From NCBI GenBank assembly GCA_022376515.1, contig WTXI01000122.1, positions 1 to 64,000 on the forward strand: a stretch of DNA of 64,000 nucleotides. Direction: 5' to 3'. The stretch is from Lactifluus volemus (taxonomy: Eukaryota > Basidiomycota > Agaricomycetes > Russulales > Russulaceae). Of the stretch, positions 35,780-46,914 are shown piece by piece. The first letter of the stretch is position 1; each line of letters starts with the position of its first letter. The translations under genes and the position numbers were made by a program. A model generated the notes under the pieces. It saw only the letters and a program-made list of their open reading frames with translations, searched no databases and was not told where the DNA came from.

Positions 35780-36854
35780 GAGATCCTTAGCAGATAGAAG
35801 TACGATAGATGCATGAAAAAAGTACCTTATCGTGTGGCAATCGGGAGCTTAATATATGTGGCTGTGGCTACCAGTATCCCAATTCCTCGAGAAGCACCAC
35901 TGGGATGTATCTTGCCGCGGTCCGGTCCGGTGCTGCTCGAGTTGACAGCTAGAATGTAACTCGCACCGTCGAGTTGTGACCGGTGCAACCAGCGAGTTAT
36001 CACATTAGATGTCTAGCCAATAAAAGCTCATGATGCCATGATGATGGTCATTTAATTCACACGCCACATTTCGGGAGCTGCTTTGTGACAAGATATGGCG
36101 TTTGTCATGTTGTGGGTGCATTATCTACTGGAAACATGTCCTATATGCATTACTTGAATGACACTCGTGCGACTACCCAAGCACACTACAGATTGGGGGC
36201 ACTGAGTCGCATGCAGTGGAGGACTGAGGCAAAGTTTGTCAGTGAGAACCTGAGCCATGCACGTACAACGATGCTCCTGTCCATAAACGCCCATGGGTAT
36301 GGGATGTACTTACCGGCGCCGGCGCTGAAGACGTCGTCCGCACCGAGTTAGTCCGCCGCGGCGTACTCGCTGGCGCGCTCGTCACGCTCGTCTCCGGTCC
36401 GTCGCCGTGGGCATCCGACTCGGACGAGGAGCTCTACACTCCCGACTCCCCACCGCCAGACCCGGCATCTTCGAGTTGCCTCGGTCTCGGTCTCGTATGT
36501 GGCGTGTCGAGTGACGGATCCAAGTTGCAGCTGCTGATGCCGGTGGCATGAGCGCAAAAGCAGCGCAATGGTGTTGAGACACGTTGCAGTGCAAGTGTCG
36601 AGCTGCTACCAGTCGACCAGCACCAGCAGACCTGGAACAGTGCTAGTAGAATGCAGCAGCACATAGGGTGCTCTGCTGTAAGCATATGCTTACCAAAGAG
36701 AAGCACCTGTGTGGCGAGGGGACCATCGTACGTGACTCGGAGGCTGGTAGTTGGATTGCACAAGGCTCGGAACTGCGCCAATGAACTCCTTGATGGTCCT
36801 CGTTAACTCTGTGCCTGAGGGGAAGGGGGTATAGTGTCCGGAGAGGAGGATCGC
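35780..36854. other. Intergenic, no gene recognised
   Basis: Short open frames on both strands, including a Ser/Pro/Asp-rich frame near 36380-36500, lack identifiable domains. No repeat borders were found. Confidence 0.4.
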
Positions 36855-37024
36855 TCATTGGGCATCATTGGCGTGAGTGAGGGCCGTGTTGACGCACCAG
36901 GAGTACTTGTTGTCCATGATGCCCATGCCAATCTTGCCAATCTGTTTCAGCATTCCGGAGAAATCCAGATAGTTGTCTTGGACTTGGAAGTACTCCCCAA
37001 GGGGAACGAGGATGTCCAACACAA
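36855..37024 (-). pseudogene. ERG20: Farnesyl diphosphate synthase fragment
   Basis: The minus strand encodes about 56 residues that match the region around the second Asp-rich motif of farnesyl diphosphate synthase: [22 protein letters not shown], then [20 protein letters not shown] and a stop after NDAQ. The normal DDxxD reads DNYLD, so a metal-binding Asp is lost. I found no neighbouring exons for the rest of the enzyme within several hundred bases. It is a small relic, not a gene. Confidence 0.75.
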
Positions 37025-37029
37025 AGCTT

Positions 37030-38247
37030 CAGGATCTGATGGATTCTTCTATTCGATGGGGGATCCACAGAGGCAGTTGTTGCGGTAGAAGACAAGAGTG
37101 AACACGAGAAGAACGATTTTGGATGAAAGGGGCTGGTGTAGTTAAGTAGAGTAAGGACACCCAAGTTACAAGACGACGATGAGGATGAGGACCGCAAAAA
37201 TCAAGACCCAAAAAGGTTTGTAAGCCCATGTGGGAAATCCATATATGGCATGGTTCCCTGGCGTTGGCAGATGGGAAACGCTTTATAATCAACTCGCTAG
37301 CCTGACTGTGTGCGAGTTTCACTGGTGCAGCACCGGACTTGCGGCAACACTACAGTACCTCATACCAGGTCAGGTGCCTAAACAATCAGATTTAGTTAGC
37401 CGCTGCTTGGGCGCCCAGGCCCGTCGTCGTCTGCTCGCACTCTGTTGAACGCCTGCACGCCAAACAGGCGGCAGTGGCACTAGCAGCCCATCCACCGAAT
37501 GAGTGCGGCGAGACTGGAATCTGTGCTTCCACTTATACCTGCATCCGCACCAGACCCAGAGCCACCGCGACCAGGCTCAGACGAGGACTACCTGTGACAC
37601 CCACATGCAGGTCCGCCCGCTCGAACCTGCTGAAATAAGCACGCTGCACTGCGCAGACGGGCTTGAGCGGATAGGCAAGTAGATTTTCGTCACCGAGTTG
37701 ATGTCTTTGTATCTCGAGCAGTGCTCGTATGCCGAAGGCTTTAGTGAACAAAGTCAAAGACGACATCAACCGGTCTGCAACAGACGCACTTAGTTATTAA
37801 TAATAAGAGTGGTGTGGCCAAATGGCAAACGCGATGGCAATCGTGGCGCCGCGGCATGCGAATACATTCAAATTGAGTCCCGAACTTCAATAACACATGG
37901 GAGAATCGATCGGCGTGTGGGAATCAACGAAAACCACCAGTACTCCAAGAAGCTAGCAAATCACGGGATGAGTAACGACAACCGCCATGAATGCAAGTAG
38001 ATTCTCATGATATCTGTCTACCATAATCAGGATGGTCAGTATATGACTTCCGAGTCCTCTGGAACCAACGAACTGTACATTTAATCACACAAATGGAGGG
38101 TGGGTATAGGATAACAAAATGTTGGAAAGAGGATGTGTAACAAAGGTGACTTAACAATAGTAAAAAAGCCAGTCTCTTTATGCAAAGTATTCCAAGAAAG
38201 GCTGGTAGGCAGTTCCATGCTCTTCACTTGTTTCGACCGTGCAGGGA
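37030..38247. other. Intergenic, no gene recognised
   Basis: No supported coding region, RNA gene or repeat boundary was seen between the farnesyl diphosphate synthase relic and the DUF6535 gene. Confidence 0.4.
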
Positions 38248-40525
38248 CTAAGCAGGATTTCCGGACGGGTCATGATTCTGAGCTGACGGATCCGATTGGC
38301 GTGCATGAAGGAGTGATGTCATTTCAATTGGATTGTTCATGTCCTTAGCATCGTGATGTGCGACGAGGGGAGCAGTAACCGTAATGCGAGGGCGAGAAAC
38401 AGAAGTAGTAGAAGAAGGGACATTTGTGATCATCGCGGAAGGCACTCTGCTAGGGTCACTGGCAAGCAGAACGGTAGGCTGTTCACTAATCTGGGTGTTA
38501 GTAATGTTGCCCGCTGTTGCCGTGGCGGCGGAAGCCACGGCCTGTGAAGCGCCGGAAGGGCCCTGGATTCCGCGAGGAGGGGAGGAGGACGCAGCAGCTA
38601 TGGTTGGGAGTTGCATTGGATCAGGAATATTACCAGGTGATGGCTCGTCCATATTCAGGGAAACAGGATGGGAAACGATGGTATGCATTTCAACATTCTT
38701 GTTGGCCTCCCCGTGGACAGAGGAAGTCAAGTCTGAAGGATGGGACGGTGTTGTCGAGGCATCAACGGTGTTTGGAGTCAGGGCGTTGTTGAGTTTAACC
38801 AGGTTGTCGTGGATCTCCTTAGGAATACTGTCGTTCGGCGCTTGTTTGATTTCATTCCACAAGGCACGGAAGTTGTCCTGCAGTTCGGGAAAAGTATTTC
38901 GTACGTCAAATTCGGAAAGCGACGGTAATATCAATAAGGATGACGCGGCCAGATCTCGATTGTTCTCCAAAGAGGAAATGATCTGGCGAGTAATGTTGAT
39001 CAAATTGACAAGTAGCACGTTGTCAGGGCCATGATTGAGGTAGACCCGAATCACATCTTCCCGTTTGCTTAATTGATCCGCAGCAAGTGCAACCCAACCG
39101 TCGTTGCTTTCCTGCACGTTGGAAATGATACCAGCAACAATGGATTGTGCACACAAGCCGATCGGTTGGCCAGTTAAATCGCCTTGACTTCTCAGGAGTT
39201 GCCCCATTTCAACGGATCGAAGCGCGTCATGCCGGTCCAGGGGGAATATATCTTCGAGGATTGACAACGCTACATCCGGGAGGCATACAGCATCAGCGAA
39301 GTTCACGCAGGCGACGAGCCGCCACATTTTCTCAGAGACAGAGAGAAAAGGGGATGACCAAGTGCGTTCCAATAATCCCTTCACAGCGTTGTGTAGGTTC
39401 TCCTTTCCTAGATTAGTGACCCTCCGTACAGGATCGCGGACAATTGATGATCGGCACAGGGAAGGGGTGGCCCGGAGGAATTGCAGTAAGTCGGCATCCT
39501 CGACGATACCTTCGAATAACCGCTTAAAGATGCCGTCATCGACTGACGATTCCGACCTAAACTTAATCTGGGAATAAACGTTGAATTAGGCTTGACTTGC
39601 GAATACATGATGAATGAATACAGAACCTATGAAACGCGCTCACCTTTTTCATCCAACGTAAGACGGAGTAATGAGTGATGATGCAAAGCCAAGCGCAACA
39701 AAAGAAGGATCCGAAGACAGCTCGGTTGATATTGAAGAAATATATAGAAAGTCCGGTAATGAAAAACCCCATGGAAAGGATTATCGTGTACGCTAACGTA
39801 TAAGTCGGTGACGAATCCAACAATTCCGTGCAGAAGATTTCACGCATCCGCGCTCGGTAGTGGGGTTGGGGTTTGAGATACGAAGACTTCGTCTCCAGGA
39901 GGCATGGAGGTACATATCCCCGTATCGCCACAGCCAGAAGCCCAGTGAAAACATCGAGAAACAGGCTCATAGACAAGAATATGTTCGTCCAAATGGCATA
40001 ATTTGGAGCAGAAAACGGAGGTGGTTGAGCTGGGGTGAAAGGACGAGATGCGTTGGAGTCTGCGGCAACTTGAAGCTTATAGATATTCTCAACATAGAAT
40101 GTGGACGTATCCTGCGGGTTCTGCTTCAGGTCCTGGATTGTCACGGCAAGTAATGCTGCAGTTGCTGCAGATAACAAGCCCATCTGCAATATCAAATCGA
40201 AAGTGAAGTAGAATGGAAAATAAAAAACGAGATGCGCACGTAGATAACGATTTTGTCGACCCATTTTATCCATTCAAAAATTTGCTTATCTTCTTGTTCT
40301 GTCACCTCGCAATACATGGCAAAGAGAGGCCCCGAGCTATCAGTAAATTTGGTCTTCGATTTCTGATTTTGGGCGGCGATCTGAGCCCATTGTAAGGCAG
40401 TGTCTAGTGTACACATGAGTTGTGAAGTTTGGTAAAATTAAAGTTGAGATGAAGGTCAACGTACCTTGACAGTTAGTCGCCTTTTCATCGGTTAAGTTGA
40501 GGATCCGGTGTTCAGTTTGAGACAT
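38248..40525 (-). CDS. DUF6535-type multi-pass membrane protein
   Basis: Four exons on the minus strand, 40525-40465, 40403-40240, 40183-39644 and 39567-38248, give 694 residues in frame with introns of 56-76 nt. The N-terminal third matches the Agaricomycete DUF6535 family: a hydrophilic EWIKWVDKI segment, then hydrophobic helices (MGLLSAATAALLAVTI; IWTNIFLSMSLFLDVFTGLLAVAI) with the typical short loop between. Two further helices occur near TLAYTIILSMGFFITGL and FGSFFCCAWLCIITHY. The C-terminal half is helical then becomes Ser/Thr/Pro/Ala-rich and low in complexity. Function of the family is unknown; it is expanded in mushroom-forming fungi. The boundary of exon 2 could shift by a base or two. 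Confidence 0.85.
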
Positions 40526-40867
40526 TAGTGGGATACGGAGAAGAAGAGGTTTGTGGACAGCCGTGGGATAATTGTATTCGGTGCACGTGCATCTGCGAGC
40601 GCCTCAAGAGGACGCCATGCCTTTTTCTTTCCGTTTCAGTATATCTATCTGTTGCTCTCTTGCGACGAACTTCTCTAAACAAACAGCATAATATTAGGGA
40701 ATGAGGATGACCACAGAGAAGTATGACAGGAGAAGTCTTTCTTTCTTTCCATACTTTCCGCAGACTTTGGCACAGCGAGGCATAATAGTAAATATGGACA
40801 ATCACAGCCACCGTTTCCTTGGAGATTAGTTTCACCTCCTAGGCTACCAGAATGCAACCATGCAATC

Positions 40868-41440
40868 GCTGATTTCCTTGCTCGAATCGATGCACCTCAA
40901 CTCAAAATGTTCGAGATCAGTTTCTTCTACCAGGATATCTTTGACATCCGGAAAATCGTCCATCATTCACGAACTTTCGGGCCATTCAATCGTGCGGAGA
41001 TGATATTTGATTCTGATAGCTTCAGCATAAAACTTTGTCAGCCAGAGGGGACGGATCCCTCCAAAGCCCTCGACATGGAAATCCACGATGGAGCCGAGGA
41101 GTCCAATTGGCAAGTCTCGTCTCTCGCACAGATATGCTCCCAGTCTCTCTCTACTCTCCGGCGTTACAGAGATCGAAATATTTAATGACATTCGGTTTGT
41201 ATCTGATTGATTTTGAGGTCCTCGACGATCCTACTGAATGGCTGAAACTTTTCCGCCCATTCACTGCTGTCCCGACCCTGTTTATTTCTGATGATCCGCA
41301 GTCAGATGTCGTATCGTCGCTGCAAGAGCTCAGGATGGAAGGTGTCATGGAGGCGTTACCTGCACTTCGAAAGTTATACTGTTGTCACTATCCGCGAGAT
41401 GAATACGAGGAGGATTCATAGAGCTATTCTTCTTCTGGTC
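40868..41440 (+). pseudogene. F-box family 3' fragment
   Basis: Homology to the F-box genes begins abruptly at FLARIDAPQLK and runs to near the C-terminus (DEYEED). It is closest to the gene at 11651 (FEISFFYQDIFDIRK; AEMIF). One frameshift near 41155-41200, with a stop in the first frame, separates the two readable parts. No F-box is present. It sits between the DUF6535 and Sey1-like genes, on the opposite strand to both. Confidence 0.85.
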
Positions 41441-41628
41441 ATGTGATTAGCTCCGAGTTTGCTCTACGATAATATACCCCAGCCCTAGTCTGTTACACAC
41501 CTGTATCTCCCGGCAAATGGGCCATCTCAGAAGCCCTCCAACCCGGCCTCTGCCAATCAGACGACATCAGGCACTCACTCGCAGCGGCACAGCCATCCTA
41601 CTACTTTATGCTATTATTATAGCCTGAG

Positions 41629-43770
41629 CTACATAAAGTGTACCGTCGAGGCCACAGCCCGAGCCGCCCTCCGAGCTACAGCTGCGCTCCCAGTTACCGC
41701 CACACACGGAGCCGCCGTGTCACCAGACACCACGGTGACACCAGACACCGCCACGGCACTAGCTTCCGACTCGGCACGAGCTACCGTCACTCTACGAGCT
41801 ATCGCCGCGCTGCCAGCCACCACCGCGCTGCTGCCAGCTACCACTCCACCTAGAATCAACCCCACGCCCACAAGTGGCCCCATGTGCACGGCTGTCAGGA
41901 TACCTACGCTGGCTGAGATCATCCTGGCTTTCGTTCTGTCATTCTTTAACTGGTCAATAACTGCTTGAATGTCCTTCTTCAGCAATTGGAGTTCGCTCTC
42001 CCACTGCCATGTGGGATCTCCTTCCGTAATGACTGCCTCCCGCGCTCCACCAATGAAGCGAGCTACAGCACTGGCACGAGGTTTGCTGTCGTCTGTAAAA
42101 TTGTAGCCTCCTATGCTAAGACCCCTGTCAATCTCGGCCTTGAAGGACACTAGGACATCGTTTTGTATATTCCGGAGTTGTCTCAAAAACAAAGGAGACA
42201 GTGTCGCGTCCAGTCTTTCAACGAGGTTGGCACGCTTTCGTTTGTAGACTTCTTGATGGTACCGCGATGCCTCGCGATCATACCGCGCTGCAGGACCTTG
42301 TTTCAGATCTGTGTACGCACGGGAGGATAAAATATCCACACACAGAGAGCTCGGGACCGCCAGGCGCGCATCATCTCGCCAAATCCGCTGATTACTTTGC
42401 CCGTTACGATTTGCCGCTTCTCCGACTCGCCTTGGTTGTTGAACTCTGTCAGAGCGCCCGCTGAAATCTCGTCGCATCGAGATTGCGCAAGCAACTCTTG
42501 CTGTGTCGGTAAGTCAAGGTCCTTGTTTGCTTGCACTTGTTGCTTAAAGACGTAACAATGTCAAGGATCATTGAGTGTTGAATATTAAGCACGATCTTAC
42601 CCAGATGCGCTCCATATATAACGCGACGCCGTCAGCCGGAATACGTTTGTGATAACCAGGCTTAAATATTGATTTATCGATGAAACGACGCCGGAGCGTC
42701 CGGACATCTGACTCAAAATTTTCAGCCGCGTAGATCTTGTGAGGTAGCGCCATGAATGAGAGGTCAAAGAAGTCAGTCAATTCCCGATCTTCCAGCTCCG
42801 CTGGTTTTGAAATACTATCCCAAATGCGCTGCATATACGCAATTAACGTTGCCTGAAGGTCATCGAGCGGTGTCCTTCCGAGGTGGTCTCGGATGACAAA
42901 TAGAAGAAGTGTGCTTGAATTTGCACTGGCAGATGACACGTGAGCGGAAAGCAAAGAAGAATAATGAACGGTCCCACCTGTCTTGTGACTTATCCCCAAA
43001 TAGTGCAAGATTGACTTCGAACACGGTCTTAAGAAGGCCCATGTTGGCACCTTGATGCAAACCGACTTGGTGCTCCCACAAGTTGATAATTAGTATCTCT
43101 GATGATGCGAGGGAGAACAATGCTGATTTCCGTTCAAAACCCTTGGAAGAAAATAGTCACATAATATGTGCTAGCTGTATTCAGAAGGCATACCTTATCT
43201 TCGCCACGCTCGCGACTATCTGTACCTTCTACATCCATTACAAGGACATTCATATCCCGAGCTCGACACATCCAGATGCCTGGAAAGGAAGTGGCAATAA
43301 ACACTTGTTCCGAATAACTAACAAACAAAGACAGAGAATTGACTGCCGTGGCGGCAGAGAAGTTCGTAAAAAGGGACCTTTACTTACCCTTGGTTGTCTG
43401 TTGCCGCTTTAAATCATCCATGACATCAAAATTTGTGCCAAATACTTCATTGAGGAGAGTACCTATTGGAAGAGTTGAAGCATGTTCCCAAAATGTTTGA
43501 ATGAAGAGGGTACTTTTCCCGGTCGACTGCGAACCAAACACAGCGACGATATTGTAGTCGAAGCCTGCATTATCCAGACCCCAATCTGAGATTTGGTTGC
43601 TCAAGTTGGGTCTAGGAAGGGATCTTTAGCAGATAGAAGTACGATAGATGGACGCAGACATACGTGAACCGCTTTTTATGAGTAATCAATTGGTGAGCGT
43701 TGACTGTGGATTCCAATGGGGAATGTATAGGAGGTGCACCATTGGATGCTAATACGTGTGGTGTGGACAT
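41629..43770 (-). CDS. Shortened Sey1/RHD3-like dynamin GTPase
   Basis: Seven exons join in frame on the minus strand: 43770-43664, 43611-43388, 43279-43194, 43141-42978, 42925-42601, 42542-42344 and 42287-41629. They give 587 residues. The GTPase domain is complete: P-loop GSQSTGKST (about 62-70), switch [18 protein letters not shown] (about 126-138) and the RD motif in VIRDHLG (about 206). The linker [17 protein letters not shown] is also conserved. Sey1/atlastin-type proteins fuse ER membranes and are usually about 800 residues. Here the helical bundle ends early, after about residue 490, and a Gly/Ala/Val-rich stretch (about 493-530, possible membrane hairpin) leads to a low-complexity Ala/Val/Arg tail. 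So it is a paralogue with a new C-terminus or a decaying copy with an open frame. Confidence 0.83.
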
Positions 43771-44204
43771 TCGATTGCGCAGTGGCAGTGAGTGTATGAA
43801 TGTGTTAGCGTTCAGGCCTAGAGAGCGTACAATCACGGTTGTCAGGGTTACACTGTACTATACAGTCTATACAGTACTTAGCTGCGCCCTACCCCTTCCG
43901 GTCAGTCACACTGGGTCACAGCCCAAATTTCACTCATCAGTCGGCAAGCGTGACAAACGCACTGATTTTCATTTCACTGCACAACACAATTTCTTTCAAA
44001 AAAATGCACGAATATATTTAGAATAGGTACTTGATACTGTAGGCTAAAGTTTGTGGTGGTTGAGTGAGAATTGAGCAAGAAAAATGGAGTGACTAGAAGG
44101 GGGGGTAACAGGGAGAGGGGTGCAGCAGCAGGGTTAGTACTGTTACCTTGCTTGCAAGGTCTACAGTATGCGCCCGTAATCACGCCCGCTGATGACAGGG
44201 GTTG

Positions 44205-44413
44205 GTAATCAACTTACATCATCGTTTTCCTTTCTTGGCCTTCGGATGAACTTCTTACGGTCCTTCCGTCCTTTTTCGTGACGATAGCCTTGCCTTTCCC
44301 GTTGGTTCTGCACAAAAAAAAAACATATGTGGCGGCCTTAACGAGTATGTTTTGCGATGTGTTACTGTCACTCTGGTATGTTTTTCCACTGTATGTTTTT
44401 TTGATTGATATCA
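44205..44413. repeat. Dispersed repeat R1, copy 1 left part
   Basis: From TTGGTAATCAAC to the TATCA target site, this matches 59840-60067 (shared GTTACTGTCACTCTGGTATG, CTTCTTACGGTCCTTCC). The Ty3 element inserted into R1, whose remaining end is at 52759-52789. On the minus strand both copies encode a short basic peptide with KKDGRTVRSSS, so R1 may be part of a larger, unrecognised element. Confidence 0.7.
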
Positions 44414-44927
44414 TGTTACGGCTCAACTAGGGCCGGGTCCCAACTAGGGTTCAAGAGTTCTTGATCTCTCCCAAGATCTAGTTTCAGGGTCACTCAAGGT
44501 GACGACGCGCAGAACCCTGTGGTGTTGTAGCACAACCACCAAGCTTCGATGGCCCTACTAGGGCGTATAGGAGGGTAAGAGAAAAGGAGGAAAGTAAAGG
44601 GGAGTTCTTGTCTCTCAGGAGAGGGTAAACGAGTCGATTGGAGTTAAAGCCGAAGCTGGGGTACAAGCTACCAGCTGAGGCCTACTTATACAATCTGTGC
44701 TAATTGTTCTACCAAACTAGGGTGGACAATAAGCAAGTGGTCAAGAACAATAGGGAACTAGAACAATAGAGACGCAAGACAATAACACTGGACCAATCGG
44801 GACAAACAATAGAGCATCAAGACAATAGAACAGTCAGCACAATAGAAACAACAGGGAAGGGATGTCATCAGTATGAGTAAGCGGGTTAGGGAAGCATAGG
44901 GTCCAACGTGTCCTGCATTCCGTAACA
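44414..44927 (-). repeat. 3' LTR of the Ty3 element
   Basis: 514 bp, differing from 52245-52758 at eight positions. Seven of the eight lie in CpG/TpG/CpA contexts. Confidence 0.95.
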
Positions 44928-44946
44928 ATACCCCCTCTCCAGAAGG
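44928..44946 (-). promoter_or_regulatory. Polypurine tract of the Ty3 element
   Basis: Directly inside the 3' LTR, the minus strand reads CTTCTGGAGAGGGGGTAT, a purine-rich run suited to prime plus-strand DNA synthesis during reverse transcription. Confidence 0.6.
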
Positions 44947-44978
44947 CAGTCCCACCTGCCACCTTAGTCAGTTTTACG

Positions 44979-46914
44979 TCATGACTGGGATGGCCCTGCG
45001 ACACAAGTGTCCAACATCTCCATCTGCTTGCGCTTCCTCTTGATCTCCTCAATCGTGCCATCGAGCAGACATCCCCCGCCGTGCCACACATGGTCCTCGG
45101 GGACGCGACAGACTCCAAGCCCCGGCATGCATGAGAAGTGGGGAAAGGGGCAGCTGTCACTGTTGTGGGTCATCAGTTGGCCGTGGAAGCGACAGGGCTT
45201 CAGTTCTCGACTCGGCGTAGCGTCATTTGGAAAATCAAATCTCTGAAGACCTCCGGAATCGAGTCCCAGGCGATCAAGTCCGTGTGGGTGAAGAGCAAGG
45301 CGTGCTCGTGGTTCCATATCCCGATCTCTCTGCTGAGGACCCCCGGGATTACTGTCCCTTTGATCGAGCCAGTACTCGGTGGTCCCGTAGGTGGGGAACG
45401 CTTGAATGGCTTTGTCCTCCGTGCTAACTGTGGTCGTCTGGGTGCCAATGCTATGCGTTTGAGGGGGCGGATCCGGGACCCAACCGTCGGTCTGTGCCAC
45501 CATGACAGCGGGGAGCATGGGGGCCCGAAGGAGGTTGATGCGCAACCGGCCTTCGTCGTCTTCCTCAAACCACTCCTCCTCAGGGGTTTCTGGTCTAGCG
45601 AAGTCACCCAACCTTTGGGCAACCATGGTGCTACGGCCGTCAGTGAAGATGTGTGTTATAGACTGACACGTGCCTGATGACTCATACTATACGTTTTCGG
45701 ACTGATGACTCACTTCTGCTGACTCCTTTGCTTATGCGAATGGACTGCCGATCGCTTTGTTTCAGATCGCCTACTTATTTTTCTCACGATACACGATACA
45801 GCCTTACACAGCACCGTATAGCCTCAAGCAACAGCCACATGCACAGGATGACTCGCTGATTCCTGAAACATGTTTCAAACCCTGAAAGCTGTACGAAGGT
45901 CACAGCCCCTACGGCTGTGTACATAGCCGCGTTCCTTCTCTATATAAACCCTGTACTTTCTGCCTAAGAGACCTTAAGTCTCAGTTTTGTTTCGCAATCC
46001 AAGTCCTTCTATCTATTAGAACCTTGTCTTGCCTAGAAGCATCAGACCTGAGAGAACCCTCTTGACATCACGACCTTCGACTTCTTGACACTTTGGTCTC
46101 ACCCTGAGCCCAAAGCCCTTGACCTCTGAAACGCTCTTGACTTAGTCGTTTACTAAGTCTCGTCTTTATCGAATCTTTGATCTTGACTTGCACGTCTTGC
46201 AAGTCTAGTTCTTGACCTTACGAACAAACGTACACTTCGTACAAAGGTCCCACTTGGAACCTTAACAATGTGGGTGCGCCTCTGGGTTCCGGGGTGGTCT
46301 CTCCTCCACTTGAAGTCGAAAAGGCAGTGAGGACACTGTCGGGTATCCTCGTAGTACTTATAGGGATTGTAAGGCCACTCATAGTTGTTTTCGCGCCCCA
46401 CTGGCCAGTCATATGGGATCCCCAGGCACACGAGACGGACTTGGCGGTAGTCAACTATAAAGGAGCCAGGGGAAGTGCGATGTTCTCGCTTGGGGTCGAA
46501 GAAGTCAGCGTCTGCTCGAGAAGCTTGGAAGATTTGGGGGAGGGAGAGGTCAAGGTTTGCAGATTGGATTTCCTCCCAAGTGTAAGGGAGCGAGGTAGCA
46601 GGGGTTTTAGTAATGGGAAGCGCAGATGGCCTCCCGACAGTAGTGTTTGTGCTGGCTATGGTGGGCGTAGGTGATGTGGATTTGTCGTTTAGGAAAGAAC
46701 TCGTGAAAGTGAGGGACGATGAAGGGGGGCTCGTGGGGCTCTTGGAAGAGGGAGTGAAGCTGCATTGTCTGTTGTCCGCCCTTCCCCGTCTTATTATAAT
46801 CTTTCTAGCTTTTGTTGGGTTCTGTTTGTGGAATTCTTCCACCAGATCGTCCGCGTGCACTTGATCAGCTGGCTCCCAGGTGTTATGAGCGTGTGGGTAC
46901 CCTTCCCATTTCAA
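44979..46914 (-). pseudogene. Chromodomain and C-terminal extension of Ty3 pol, interrupted
   Basis: The minus-strand frame starts with a chromodomain (KWEGYPHAHNTWEPADQV) that in chromoviruses targets integration to heterochromatin. It is one frame off the integrase ORF, so a frameshift near 46915 separates them. After it comes an unusually long extension: a Ser/Thr/Pro linker, a YTWEEIQSANLDLSLPQIF block, and a Cys/His stretch (CPHCLFDFKWRRDH). The solo LTR at about 45655-46267 then cuts the frame. Beyond the LTR the extension resumes (45626 downward) with acidic sequence and a second Cys/His-rich block (about 45190-45060) and ends at 44979. No known domain matches the extension. Confidence 0.7.
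45655..46267 (-). repeat. Solo LTR nested in the Ty3 element
   Basis: About 613 bp closely matching the reverse complement of 59235-59839, beginning TGTTAT and ending CTTAACA. Flanked by the 5-bp duplication ATGTG. A TATATAAA box near 45943 and the absence of internal sequence identify it as a solo LTR of a different retrotransposon family. Confidence 0.88.
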
